Shown: positions 18,766 to 26,760 of the stretch, piece by piece
Numbering within the stretch: position 1 is the first letter of the stretch
Layout: every line of letters begins with the position of its first letter
Assembly (NCBI GenBank): GCA_017511465.1
Contig: JAFWJU010000098.1
Span: 1 to 63,720 of the forward strand
Reading direction: 5' to 3'
Length of the DNA: 63,720 nucleotides
Source of the DNA: Eggerthellaceae bacterium
Lineage (GTDB): Bacteria > Actinomycetota > Coriobacteriia > Coriobacteriales > Eggerthellaceae
Notes under the pieces: generated by a model
Seen by the model: the letters and a program-made list of their open reading frames with translations, nothing else
Told to the model about the DNA's origin: nothing
Databases searched by the model: none
Position numbers and translations under genes: made by a program

Positions 18766-19191
18766 ATGGCATACGAAGGCAACAACAACCAGCAACACAC
18801 TCAGCAAATGCCCGGCCAGCACGCTCGACAGGCTCAGCAGCAACAGCAGTACCAACAGCAGGCATATCAACAACAGGCCTACCAACCGGCGCAGTACCGG
18901 CCTCAGTATCAGCCTCAAATGCGCATGATGCCCGCCGACAGCACGACGACTGGCCAATGGGTGCTTAACCTGTTCCTCGTGTGCATCCCCATAATCGGCC
19001 TTATCTTGCTGTTCGTGTGGGCATTCGGGTCGAAGACGGCTCCTTCTAAGAAGAATTGGGCGCGTGCCAACCTCGTCTGGATCCTCATCGGCATCATCCT
19101 GTCGGTCGCCATCATCATCGTCGCGATGGTCTTGAATATTCCCGTTGCGGACTACATGCAACAGTACTGGCAAAGCTACCTGAACAGGTAA
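18766..19191 (+). CDS. Gln-rich two-helix membrane protein
   Basis: 141 residues. The first 50 residues are low-complexity Gln/Tyr/Pro/Ala (QQQQQYQQQAYQQQAYQPAQ). Two transmembrane helices follow (WVLNLFLVCIPIIGLILLFVW and LVWILIGIILSVAIIIVAMVL) joined by a basic loop (KTAPSKKNWARAN). Similar short membrane proteins with a disordered Gln/Pro-rich tail are widespread in Actinobacteria, without a known role. AAAGGACC precedes the ATG. It is divergent from the LRR gene. Confidence 0.65.
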   Translation: MAYEGNNNQQHTQQMPGQHARQAQQQQQYQQQAYQQQAYQPAQYRPQYQPQMRMMPADSTTTGQWVLNLFLVCIPIIGLILLFVWAFGSKTAPSKKNWARANLVWILIGIILSVAIIIVAMVLNIPVADYMQQYWQSYLNR

Positions 19192-19213
19192 CCTCAGTTT
19201 CGGTTGTCGACAC

Positions 19214-20293
19214 CTAATCGAGTTTCATGTCGCCGGGGGCGATGAGGCCCGCTTTGCGCATGATGAAGGCCACGAGCCAGCTGATAACGGCAGGTAATAC
19301 GAAGCAGACCAGCAGCATGCCAAGCCATTCGAATGCGCCGGGCATGATTCCATCGGCAATCCAGCCGCTATACAGGCCTATGGGCCCAACGAGACCGCAG
19401 GTTCCCATGCCCGATGCGATAGCGGGGCCGTTTTGCTGCATCGAGAACACGCACGTGGCGACTGGCCCGCAGATGGCGGCCGCAACGATGGGCGGCACCC
19501 AGATGAGCGGCTTACGCATGATGTTGCCCATTTGCAGCATCGACGTGCCGATGCCCTGCGAGACGACGCCTCCCCAGCCGTTGTCGGCAAAGCTGATAAC
19601 GGCGAATCCGACCATTTGCGCGCAGCATCCTGCCAATGCTGCTCCGCCGGCAAGGCCCGTCAAGCCAAGGGCGGCGCAAATTGCCGCCGACGAAATCGGC
19701 AGCGTTAACGCGATGCCGACGACGACCGCCACGAGTATGCCCATGAAGAAGGGCTGAAGCTCTGTTGCCCACATGATGAAACTGCCGATTGCCGTGGCGA
19801 CCGCACCGATGGCGGGACCCGCTAGCATGGCAAGCGCGCATCCAAGGCCCACAGTCACGGCAGGCGTGACCAAGATGTCGACTTTTGTCTCCTTAGACAC
19901 GGCCTTGCCCAATTCGGCTGCGATGATTGCCACCACCAGCACGGCAAGCGGTCCGCCCGCGCCTCCTGCGGAATTGGCCGCATAGCCCACGACAGCCAGC
20001 GAGTACAGCACGAGCGGCGGGCTCTTCAGGGCATGGCCGATGGCGATGGCCATGGCCGGACCGGCGACGGCCGTTGCGAAGGCGCCGATATCGTTGAACA
20101 CGGTGACGCCCGAAAGGTTCCCGATGGTGTTGAAGATCGTGCCGATGAGCAACGAAGCGAACAGGCCCTGCGCCATTGCCGACAGCGCATCGATGGCATA
20201 GCGCTGGAAGCTGATCTCGATGTCCTTGCGCGCAAGGAAACCCGCAAGACCCTTCTTGCCAGCATCTTCGTTGTTCGGGATGTCGTTCGCCAT
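19214..20293 (-). CDS. PTS IIC-like membrane transporter (PfoR/EIIC_2 family)
   Basis: 359 residues with about nine hydrophobic helices. The N-terminus FLARKDIEISFQRYAIDALS and the Gly-rich segments (NSAGGAGGPLAVLVV, LGLTGLAGGAALAG) match the PTS_EIIC_2/PfoR family. No EIIA, EIIB, HPr or sugar enzyme is encoded nearby, so phosphotransfer is doubtful; some members are thought to be PTS-independent. The substrate is unknown. The start is the ATG at 20293, preceded by GGGAGGC. Confidence 0.75.
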   Translation of the reverse strand: MANDIPNNEDAGKKGLAGFLARKDIEISFQRYAIDALSAMAQGLFASLLIGTIFNTIGNLSGVTVFNDIGAFATAVAGPAMAIAIGHALKSPPLVLYSLAVVGYAANSAGGAGGPLAVLVVAIIAAELGKAVSKETKVDILVTPAVTVGLGCALAMLAGPAIGAVATAIGSFIMWATELQPFFMGILVAVVVGIALTLPISSAAICAALGLTGLAGGAALAGCCAQMVGFAVISFADNGWGGVVSQGIGTSMLQMGNIMRKPLIWVPPIVAAAICGPVATCVFSMQQNGPAIASGMGTCGLVGPIGLYSGWIADGIMPGAFEWLGMLLVCFVLPAVISWLVAFIMRKAGLIAPGDMKLD

Positions 20294-20417
20294 GCATGCC
20301 TCCCATGTGATTCACCTTATAATGGGATAAGAAACGCCATTTTGAGTCCCTTGTTGGCGTGCAAGGTGGTTTTCTTTGACCGAATGGCGCTAAAGGCGGC
20401 GAGTTCTGGAGTACCGG

Positions 20418-20990
20418 TTGGCAAAATCGATCGCACGCAATGTCCGAGGACCATTCGCCCTCACCATCGTGATGGCGATAATCATTGCCGCATCCGTTCT
20501 TGTCGGATGCAAAGAAGAGCCGAAACCTCCTGCCGATTTCCAGAAGGGGACCATCGAGTATGTGGTCGATGGCGATACGGTTGACGTAATCATCGACGGC
20601 GAAGAGAGGCGAGTGCGCTTGGCGGCCATCGACGCACCCGAGTCGGCATCGCACGACGAGGCCGTCAACACCGAAGAGGGCACGCTCGCAACAGAGTACC
20701 TTCGGACGCTCTTGCCGGAAGGGCGCACGGTCTACTTGCAAAAAGACTCATCCGAGACCGACAAATACGGTCGGCTCATCCGTTACATATGGCTCGAGGT
20801 TCCCGTAGATCCGTATAGCGACGGAGAGATCGCCGCCAAGATGGCCAATTCGCTTGTCATCGAAGCCGGTTTCGCCGAGGCTGTGCGCATATGGCCTGAC
20901 ATCTCGTATTACGATCAGCTGAAAGCCGCTCAGGAACGCGCCGAGGCGGCGGGCGCAGGCGTATCGTACTTGTGGGTTGAGAACCAGTAG
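20418..20990 (+). CDS. Lipoprotein thermonuclease (SNase-like)
   Basis: 190 residues. A signal peptide ending VLVGC is a lipobox, so the enzyme should be anchored outside the membrane. The domain is a staphylococcal nuclease fold: YVVDGDTVDVIIDGEERRVRLAAIDAPE contains the calcium and phosphate-binding residues, and KYGRLIRYIW carries the second conserved Arg. It probably degrades extracellular nucleic acid. Translation starts at a TTG at 20418 with TGGAG six bases upstream. It is divergent from the PTS IIC gene. Confidence 0.82.
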   Translation: MAKSIARNVRGPFALTIVMAIIIAASVLVGCKEEPKPPADFQKGTIEYVVDGDTVDVIIDGEERRVRLAAIDAPESASHDEAVNTEEGTLATEYLRTLLPEGRTVYLQKDSSETDKYGRLIRYIWLEVPVDPYSDGEIAAKMANSLVIEAGFAEAVRIWPDISYYDQLKAAQERAEAAGAGVSYLWVENQ

Positions 20991-21082
20991 CGGCAAGGTC
21001 AGGGTTTATAATCTGATTAAGTCAACCCATATAGGGCGCTTTCCCGTTTTGTGAGAGATCCGAGGTGACGAGAGGGGTCCCG

Positions 21083-22255
21083 ATGCACGACGTTTTCATC
21101 AGCTATTCCCACGAGGATGTGCAGGTTGCCGACGCCGTTTGTCATAAGCTCGAATCGGAGGGAATCCGATGCTGGTACGCGCCGCGCAATATTGCCCCCG
21201 GTGCCACGTGGGCTGACGCGATCATCGAGGCTATCGAAGGCTGCGAAGTAATGGTCCTCGTTTTCACGGATTACTCCAATGCGTCGAACCAAGTACATCG
21301 CGAGCTGGATACCGCCGTTAGTTTGGGCAAGGCGATCATCCCCTTTAGGAGCACTGATACGCTGCCGACGGGGACCATGCGCTACTACCTTTCGACCCTC
21401 CATTGGCTCGATGCGTTCGACGCGCCCCTCGAACAAGGTGTGACCACGCTGGCGGAGCGCGTGAAAGGGCTGCTGGGAAAGAGCGAAGAGGAGCCGGCGG
21501 CCAGCCCGGCATCTCAGGACGAGAAGGCATCGGGCCAGGTTGCTCCGGCGGCTGTTTCTGATGCGCAGCCTTCGAAGGAGGACACGCCATCTTCCCCTTC
21601 GGTCGGTGGCAAAAAGACGGCTCTCATCATAGGCGCCATCGTGGCGGTGCTCACAATTGCGGTTATCGCGTTCGGAGTGATGGGCGTGTCCCAGAACGGC
21701 CAGCAGGCGCAACAGAGCCAAACCGCTCAAACTGCTGACGAGGGCTCCAGTCAATCGGCGGCAGATGATCAGGCAAAAACCACCTCTTCTGGATCGGCTC
21801 AAACCGCAACCTCGAACGGTGCGTCATCTGCGGCGTCCGCGGTTGCCCCGACAACGCCCGCCCTCACCCCGGAAGCGCCTGAGGGCACGACGGAAATGGC
21901 CATCAACTTGCTTCCTGCGAAGATTTTCGATAGCGACGATTATTCGGTAACGCTGACGAGCATGAAAAACGACAGATATGGCGCGCGCATCCCGTACGAT
22001 TACCGGAACAAGTCGAAAACCGAGGAATACGGTTTCACGTGCTTAAACGACTGGCAGTTGAACGGCAGGGCAGTGCGCTGTTCGGTGGGCAACAACATCC
22101 ATGGAAGCGGGCAAGTGGTCTCGGACTTCGGGTTCTTCGACAAGGAAACCGATGAACGCTTGTATGAGGATATCGAGTCGTTCGGTGGCACTGTCGTCAT
22201 GATTGACAGCAAGGGCAACGAGCTCGAGCGCGTTTACCTCAGCTATACAGGGTAG
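21083..22255 (+). CDS. Membrane-anchored TIR-domain protein
   Basis: 390 residues. Residues 1-130 are a TIR domain (HDVFISYSHEDVQVADAV, LESEGIRCWYAPRNI) with Glu74 in VHRELDTAV at the place of the NADase catalytic Glu. A low-complexity linker leads to one transmembrane helix at about 177-200, a Gln/Ser/Thr-rich spacer and a C-terminal beta-rich domain (about 265-390) that should be outside the cell. The ATG at 21083 follows GAGGGG. There is no adjacent effector or Thoeris-like gene, so a signalling role is as likely as defence. Confidence 0.78.
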   Translation: MHDVFISYSHEDVQVADAVCHKLESEGIRCWYAPRNIAPGATWADAIIEAIEGCEVMVLVFTDYSNASNQVHRELDTAVSLGKAIIPFRSTDTLPTGTMRYYLSTLHWLDAFDAPLEQGVTTLAERVKGLLGKSEEEPAASPASQDEKASGQVAPAAVSDAQPSKEDTPSSPSVGGKKTALIIGAIVAVLTIAVIAFGVMGVSQNGQQAQQSQTAQTADEGSSQSAADDQAKTTSSGSAQTATSNGASSAASAVAPTTPALTPEAPEGTTEMAINLLPAKIFDSDDYSVTLTSMKNDRYGARIPYDYRNKSKTEEYGFTCLNDWQLNGRAVRCSVGNNIHGSGQVVSDFGFFDKETDERLYEDIESFGGTVVMIDSKGNELERVYLSYTG

Positions 22256-22261
22256 CCTGAT

Positions 22262-23344
22262 TCAGCTGGCCGATTCCAGGCGAACGCTCAGGAACGAGTT
22301 GACTTCATCGATGAGCCCCGGGTCGGCAGTATTGGCCTTCAGCTTGTCGACGCTTTCCACGAAAGCCACGACTTCCGGGCTGGTCGGGTCGTCTCCGTTC
22401 TCGTCTAGGAGCACCTGCAGTTGTTCAGCGCATTCGTTCAGGTAGCGCTGGCTTTCGCGTGAATAGAAGTAATCGTTGTGCCCGCTGCGTCCCGGCTCGG
22501 CTCGCGTGGCGGCCGCAACGTTTCGCGGAAAGGTCCAGGCGCTTAACGTGTTGCTCATGACGCTCACGTCGTCATAGGGGACGACTTGGTCGTTGGACCC
22601 GTGGATGATGAGCGTCGGTGTGCCCGAGTCGAGGATAGCCCGGCTTGCCCTGCGGTTCGCGTCGCTGCCGAAAGCCAAGTAGTTGTTCAGCCATAACGTA
22701 GGGAATTGCGTGTACGCGAAGGGGCCGAACGCTTGCTGCGCACTGGAGTTGATGATCCCGATCGGCTCGTCGAAACCCGACATGGTGATGCAGGCGTCTA
22801 CGTCAACCCGGTCGAGGGCGGCTGCGACGCCGTATCCGCCCCAGCTGTGCCCCCAGAGGGCTATCTTCATCCCGTCGGCCATGCCGCTTTCCCGTGCGTA
22901 TTCGACGGCGGCGGCCACGTCCAACGGGCTTTGCGCGAATCCCAACACGCTGTCTCCATCGCTGACGCCACAGCCGATGGCGTCGTACGCGAACACCTTC
23001 CAGCCTTCGTCGACTATGCCGACGATCAGCGGTAGGTAGTCCTCATGTTGGCTGAAAATGCCATGGCGGAAGATTACGAGCCCGCGGGTGTTCTCGGGGC
23101 CGTACACGTATCCCCGCAGCGTGTATCCGTCAAGCTCGAAGCTGACAGGCTCGCGCGCATAGGTTTCGTCATAGTCATCATAGGTGGCGAGCAGGTTCGG
23201 CTGAGACCGGTAGACACGCGCATACGTTTGGTCGAGGATGGCCTTGTCGACGAAAAACGAGACGACCCCGAATGCAAGCACAACCACGATGACGGCGCAT
23301 ATGACCACCCGAATACGAGTCGATGTGGGCATGCGCGACGTCAT
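22262..23344 (-). CDS. Membrane-anchored alpha/beta hydrolase
   Basis: 360 residues. An N-terminal membrane anchor (VVICAVIVVVLAFGVVSFFV) is followed by an alpha/beta hydrolase domain: VIFRHGIFSQHEDY (oxyanion region), YDAIGCGVSDG, and the nucleophile elbow GHSWGGYG. TPTLIIHGSNDQVVPYDD supplies the Asp, and SGHNDYFY the probable catalytic His. The fold suits an esterase, thioesterase or peptidase; the substrate is unknown. It overlaps the acetyltransferase stop by 4 bases, so the two are co-transcribed. Confidence 0.82.
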   Translation of the reverse strand: MTSRMPTSTRIRVVICAVIVVVLAFGVVSFFVDKAILDQTYARVYRSQPNLLATYDDYDETYAREPVSFELDGYTLRGYVYGPENTRGLVIFRHGIFSQHEDYLPLIVGIVDEGWKVFAYDAIGCGVSDGDSVLGFAQSPLDVAAAVEYARESGMADGMKIALWGHSWGGYGVAAALDRVDVDACITMSGFDEPIGIINSSAQQAFGPFAYTQFPTLWLNNYLAFGSDANRRASRAILDSGTPTLIIHGSNDQVVPYDDVSVMSNTLSAWTFPRNVAAATRAEPGRSGHNDYFYSRESQRYLNECAEQLQVLLDENGDDPTSPEVVAFVESVDKLKANTADPGLIDEVNSFLSVRLESAS

Positions 23345-23907
23345 GCTTGCGATTTCCAGTTAACGGGCGAGGGGTTGGGCGCGTGGTCGCCTATCGGCTT
23401 GTACATCCATACGATGTCATACCAGCGGCCGAACTTGCAGGCAACTTGCGAGAACCGTGCCGCAAGCGAGAACCCCATGCGCTCGTGGAAGCGCATGCTT
23501 CCGAACGAGACGTACTCGTCCTCGCATTCGGCTGTAGCGATGCAAGCGTACAGGTTGACGATGCCCATGTCGCGCAGCTCTTCGGCGATGGCCGTGTAAA
23601 GCGCCCGGCCGATGCCGCTGCGGCGGCTGTCGCGCTCGACGTAGATCGAAAGCTCGACTGACCAGTCGTACGCGGAACGGCCCTTGAAAGGCGACGCATA
23701 AGCGTAACCGACGGGAACGCCGTCGTGTTCCGCAACCAGGTAGGGGTAGCGCTTAATCGTGGATGCGATGCGCGCGGTGAAATCCTCGACCGAAGGCGGA
23801 TCGCATTCGAAGGTCACGGCAGTTTCGCGCACGTACGGCGCGTAGATGTCGAGCAGCGCCGCAGCGTCTGCAGGAGTCGCGTTGCGAATTGTAACGTTTG
23901 TAGTCAT
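23341..23907 (-). CDS. GNAT acetyltransferase (phosphinothricin acetyltransferase-like)
   Basis: 188 residues. IRNATPADAAALLDIYAPYV and TFECDPPSVEDFTARI at the N-terminus and VERDSRRSGIGRALYTAIAE (acetyl-CoA loop) are typical of the PAT/Bar family, as is the ending FHERMGFSLAARFSQVACKF. Members acetylate small amines such as methionine sulfoximine; the substrate here is not predictable. The ATG at 23907 gives the standard family length; the ribosome site is weak. First gene of a two-gene operon with the hydrolase. Confidence 0.78.
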   Translation of the reverse strand: MTTNVTIRNATPADAAALLDIYAPYVRETAVTFECDPPSVEDFTARIASTIKRYPYLVAEHDGVPVGYAYASPFKGRSAYDWSVELSIYVERDSRRSGIGRALYTAIAEELRDMGIVNLYACIATAECEDEYVSFGSMRFHERMGFSLAARFSQVACKFGRWYDIVWMYKPIGDHAPNPSPVNWKSQA

Positions 23908-23988
23908 GCTTTTCGCTTCAGTCCAATGGGGCGAGAACATTCGCCATTCGATTATATCGGAAGCAGGTCGATTCCGAAGACATGTGTA

Positions 23989-24017
23989 TTCAAAGATATT
24001 CGACGTAGTCTTATAAT
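23989..24017 (+). promoter_or_regulatory. Sigma-70-type promoter for the amidohydrolase-pepC operon
   Basis: TTCAAA at 23989-23994 and a perfect TATAAT at 24012-24017, 17 bases apart. Transcription would begin near 24024, about 26 bases before the ATG at 24050, leaving room for the AAAGGAG site. Confidence 0.55.
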
Positions 24018-24049
24018 CAATGCATTCTCAGAAGAAAGGAGACCATCGC

Positions 24050-25345
24050 ATGTTGTTTGCGAATATCGGCATCATCGACGAGAACTTCGATTACGCGGAA
24101 AACCAGTGGGTGGGTGTGCTTGACGGGCGCATCGACTACATCGGCGGGGAAGAGCCTGCAGATGCCGCCAAATACGGTGAGCTGTACGACGGCACGGGCA
24201 AGCTGCTGATGCCCGGAATGTACAACGCCCATGCGCATGCTCCTATGACCCTGCTGAGAGGCTATGCCGAAAACCTTCCGTTGCAAGCTTGGCTCGAGCA
24301 GAAGTGCTGGCCCTTCGAGGGAAAGATGAACGGCGAAGACAACTACTGGGCGACGCTTCTGGCGGGCGCAGAGATGCTGCGCTATGGCACGGTCAGCTTC
24401 TCGGACATGTACTACTACACTCCCGAACGCGCCCATGCCGTCGCCGATTTGGGCATGAAGGCCAACCTGTGCACGTCGCCGCTCGCGTTCGAGCCTAAGC
24501 CAATCCAGGAGTTCCCGGTGTTCGCCGAGATGGAAGACGGCATCAACAACATCGACGGTATGGCGGACGGCCGCATCAAGTTCGAGGGCTGCATTCACGC
24601 CGAGTATACGAACAACGATGTGACGGCTAAGACCGTGTTCGATTGGGCTCGCGAGCATGGCACGCGTATGCACGTGCATGTTTCCGAGACGGAATCGGAG
24701 GTCAATGGCTGCCGCGAGCGTCACGACGGCATGTCGCCCGTGCAATGGCTCGAGTCCCTCGGCGCGTTCGATGTTCCGGCAATTGCGGCGCACTGCGTGT
24801 GGGTCGACGATGACGACATCGCCATCATGGTAGCGCACGGCGTGACCGTTGCGCATAATCCCGCATCCAACATGAAGCTGGCAAGCGGGTTCGCGCCTGT
24901 GGCCAAGATGCTCGAGGCGGGCGTGAACGTTGCGTTGGGCACCGACGGCATGGCGTCCAACAACAACCATGACATGTTCCAGGATATGTACCTGATGGCC
25001 ATGCTGCCGAAGGGCGCAGGCCTTGACCCAACGGCCATCACGCCCAAGCAAGCCGCATTCGCTGCCACGCGTGCGGGCGCCTTGGCGCAAGGACGCGAGG
25101 ATTGCGGTTTGGTGAAGCAAGGTTTTGCGGCTGACCTGTGCGTGCTCGACGTGTCCGGTCCATCATGGTGCCCTGTCAATGATATGCTGACCAATGTCGT
25201 GTACGCAGGTCATGGTTCCGATGTGGTCCTGACCATGTGCGACGGCAAGGTCGTGTACCGCGATGGGGCATGGCCGACTATCGACATCGATCGCGTGAAG
25301 GCCGAAGTTGCCGAGCGCACCCAACGTATTCAAAAGGAGCTGTAG
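24050..25345 (+). CDS. SAH/MTA deaminase-type amidohydrolase
   Basis: 431 residues. Metal-dependent hydrolase motifs are all present: NAHAHAPMTLLRG (His61, His63), HVHVSETESEV, AAHCVWVDDDDI and LGTDGMASNNNHDMF. This set is typical of the S-adenosylhomocysteine / 5'-methylthioadenosine deaminase group, which deaminates the adenine of SAM by-products; related guanine or hydroxyatrazine-type activities cannot be excluded. The ATG at 24050 follows AAAGGAG. Its stop touches the ATG of the aminopeptidase gene. Confidence 0.8.
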   Translation: MLFANIGIIDENFDYAENQWVGVLDGRIDYIGGEEPADAAKYGELYDGTGKLLMPGMYNAHAHAPMTLLRGYAENLPLQAWLEQKCWPFEGKMNGEDNYWATLLAGAEMLRYGTVSFSDMYYYTPERAHAVADLGMKANLCTSPLAFEPKPIQEFPVFAEMEDGINNIDGMADGRIKFEGCIHAEYTNNDVTAKTVFDWAREHGTRMHVHVSETESEVNGCRERHDGMSPVQWLESLGAFDVPAIAAHCVWVDDDDIAIMVAHGVTVAHNPASNMKLASGFAPVAKMLEAGVNVALGTDGMASNNNHDMFQDMYLMAMLPKGAGLDPTAITPKQAAFAATRAGALAQGREDCGLVKQGFAADLCVLDVSGPSWCPVNDMLTNVVYAGHGSDVVLTMCDGKVVYRDGAWPTIDIDRVKAEVAERTQRIQKEL

Positions 25346-26695
25346 ATGAACGAGGCCATCAGCATCACGTTCGACGATATCGCGCAAGCAAGCGAGTCGT
25401 TCTTCGCCGAGCGGGCGAACGTCGTGGCGAAAAACGCCGTCACGGCCCAAGGCGTGCGCGGCGTGGCCAAAGTGCCAGAGCAAGCGGCGCTTTCGACCGG
25501 CACGTTCGACATCGAGGTGAAGCAAGGCGAGCGCACGAACCAGGAGCGTTCGGGTCGTTGCTGGATGTTCGCATCGCTTAACACGTTCCGCATCCACACC
25601 ATGCGCAAGTTCAATCTGAAGAACTTCGAGTTCTCGCAGTCTTACCCGCTGTTCTGGGACAAGCTCGAGAAAGCGAACTGGTTTTTCGAGAACATCATCG
25701 ACACGGTCGACGAGTCGCGCGAAGGGCGCCTCGTGCAGTTCTTGCTGGCGGATCCGGTCGGCGATGGCGGGCAGTGGGACATGTTTCGGGCGCTCGTGAA
25801 GAAGTACGGCGTCGTGCCCAAGGAGGCCATGCCCGAAACAGCATGCTCGAAGAACACGGGCGATCTCGACAATTACCTGACGCGCTATTTGCGCAAGTGC
25901 GCCTACGAGCTGCGCAGCGCACACGAGGCCGGCTCGACAGCCGATGACCTGCGCGCGTACAAGAAGGACATGATGGCCAATGTGCAAAGCATGCTGATCA
26001 CGTGCTTGGGCGAGCCCCCAGCCGTCTTCGACGTGCGCTTGCGCGACAAGGACGACAAGCTGGTGCTTTCGGGAACGTACACCCCGCAGGAGTTCTTCGA
26101 CGAGGCGGTCGGCCTTGACCTTGACGATTACGTGTCGCTGATTTCGGCGCCGACAGCTGACAAGCCGTTTGGCCGCACGTACACGGTGGCGCGTTTGGGC
26201 AATGTCATCGAGGCAGGTGGGGTGCGCTACCTGAACCTGACGCCTGCCGAGCTGAAGGAAGCGGCGATTGCCCAGCTGAAAGACGACCTGCCCGTGTGGT
26301 TCGGGTGCGATGTCGACCAATCGTTCCTGCGCGCTGACGGCATCATGGATTTGCGCGCGCTCGACATCGACGGGTTGTTCGGGTTCGACATCGTGGAAGG
26401 GTTCGATAAGGCGGCGCGCCTCGATTACGGCGAGTCGATGATGACCCACGCCATGGTGCTCGAAGGCGTCAATTTCGACGCTGAAGGCGCTTCGACGTTG
26501 TGGAAAGTCGAGAACAGTTGGGGCAAGGACCGTGCCAAAGACGGTTTCGACTCGCTGACCGACGAATGGTTTGACGAATACGTGTATCAAGTCGTCGTCG
26601 ACAAGAAGTACTTGTCGGCTGCGCAACGCGATGCGTTCGAAAAGCTTGATCCTATCGAGCTAGAACCTTGGGATCCCATGGGTTCGCTCGCATAG
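25346..26695 (+). CDS. pepC: Aminopeptidase C (bleomycin hydrolase family, C1)
   Basis: 449 residues, normal for PepC. Catalytic Cys72 in RSGRCWMFASLNTFR, His in MMTHAMVLEGV (about 368) and Asn in KVENSWGKD (about 390) are the papain-type triad. Homologues form self-compartmentalised hexamers that trim peptides in the cytoplasm. The ATG follows the amidohydrolase stop directly, with AAAGGAG inside the upstream gene, so translation is probably coupled. Confidence 0.92.
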   Translation: MNEAISITFDDIAQASESFFAERANVVAKNAVTAQGVRGVAKVPEQAALSTGTFDIEVKQGERTNQERSGRCWMFASLNTFRIHTMRKFNLKNFEFSQSYPLFWDKLEKANWFFENIIDTVDESREGRLVQFLLADPVGDGGQWDMFRALVKKYGVVPKEAMPETACSKNTGDLDNYLTRYLRKCAYELRSAHEAGSTADDLRAYKKDMMANVQSMLITCLGEPPAVFDVRLRDKDDKLVLSGTYTPQEFFDEAVGLDLDDYVSLISAPTADKPFGRTYTVARLGNVIEAGGVRYLNLTPAELKEAAIAQLKDDLPVWFGCDVDQSFLRADGIMDLRALDIDGLFGFDIVEGFDKAARLDYGESMMTHAMVLEGVNFDAEGASTLWKVENSWGKDRAKDGFDSLTDEWFDEYVYQVVVDKKYLSAAQRDAFEKLDPIELEPWDPMGSLA

Positions 26696-26760
26696 ATTTG
26701 ATACACTATTCCAACGTGTGTAAAACGGGCTTAGCCCTTGGATGAAAGATGGTGGTTCGT

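Noticed and set aside
25163-26626. A 487-codon minus-strand frame opposite pepC
   Set aside because: The catalytic triad of aminopeptidase C is on the plus strand; the antisense protein is Arg/His/Val-rich without a domain.
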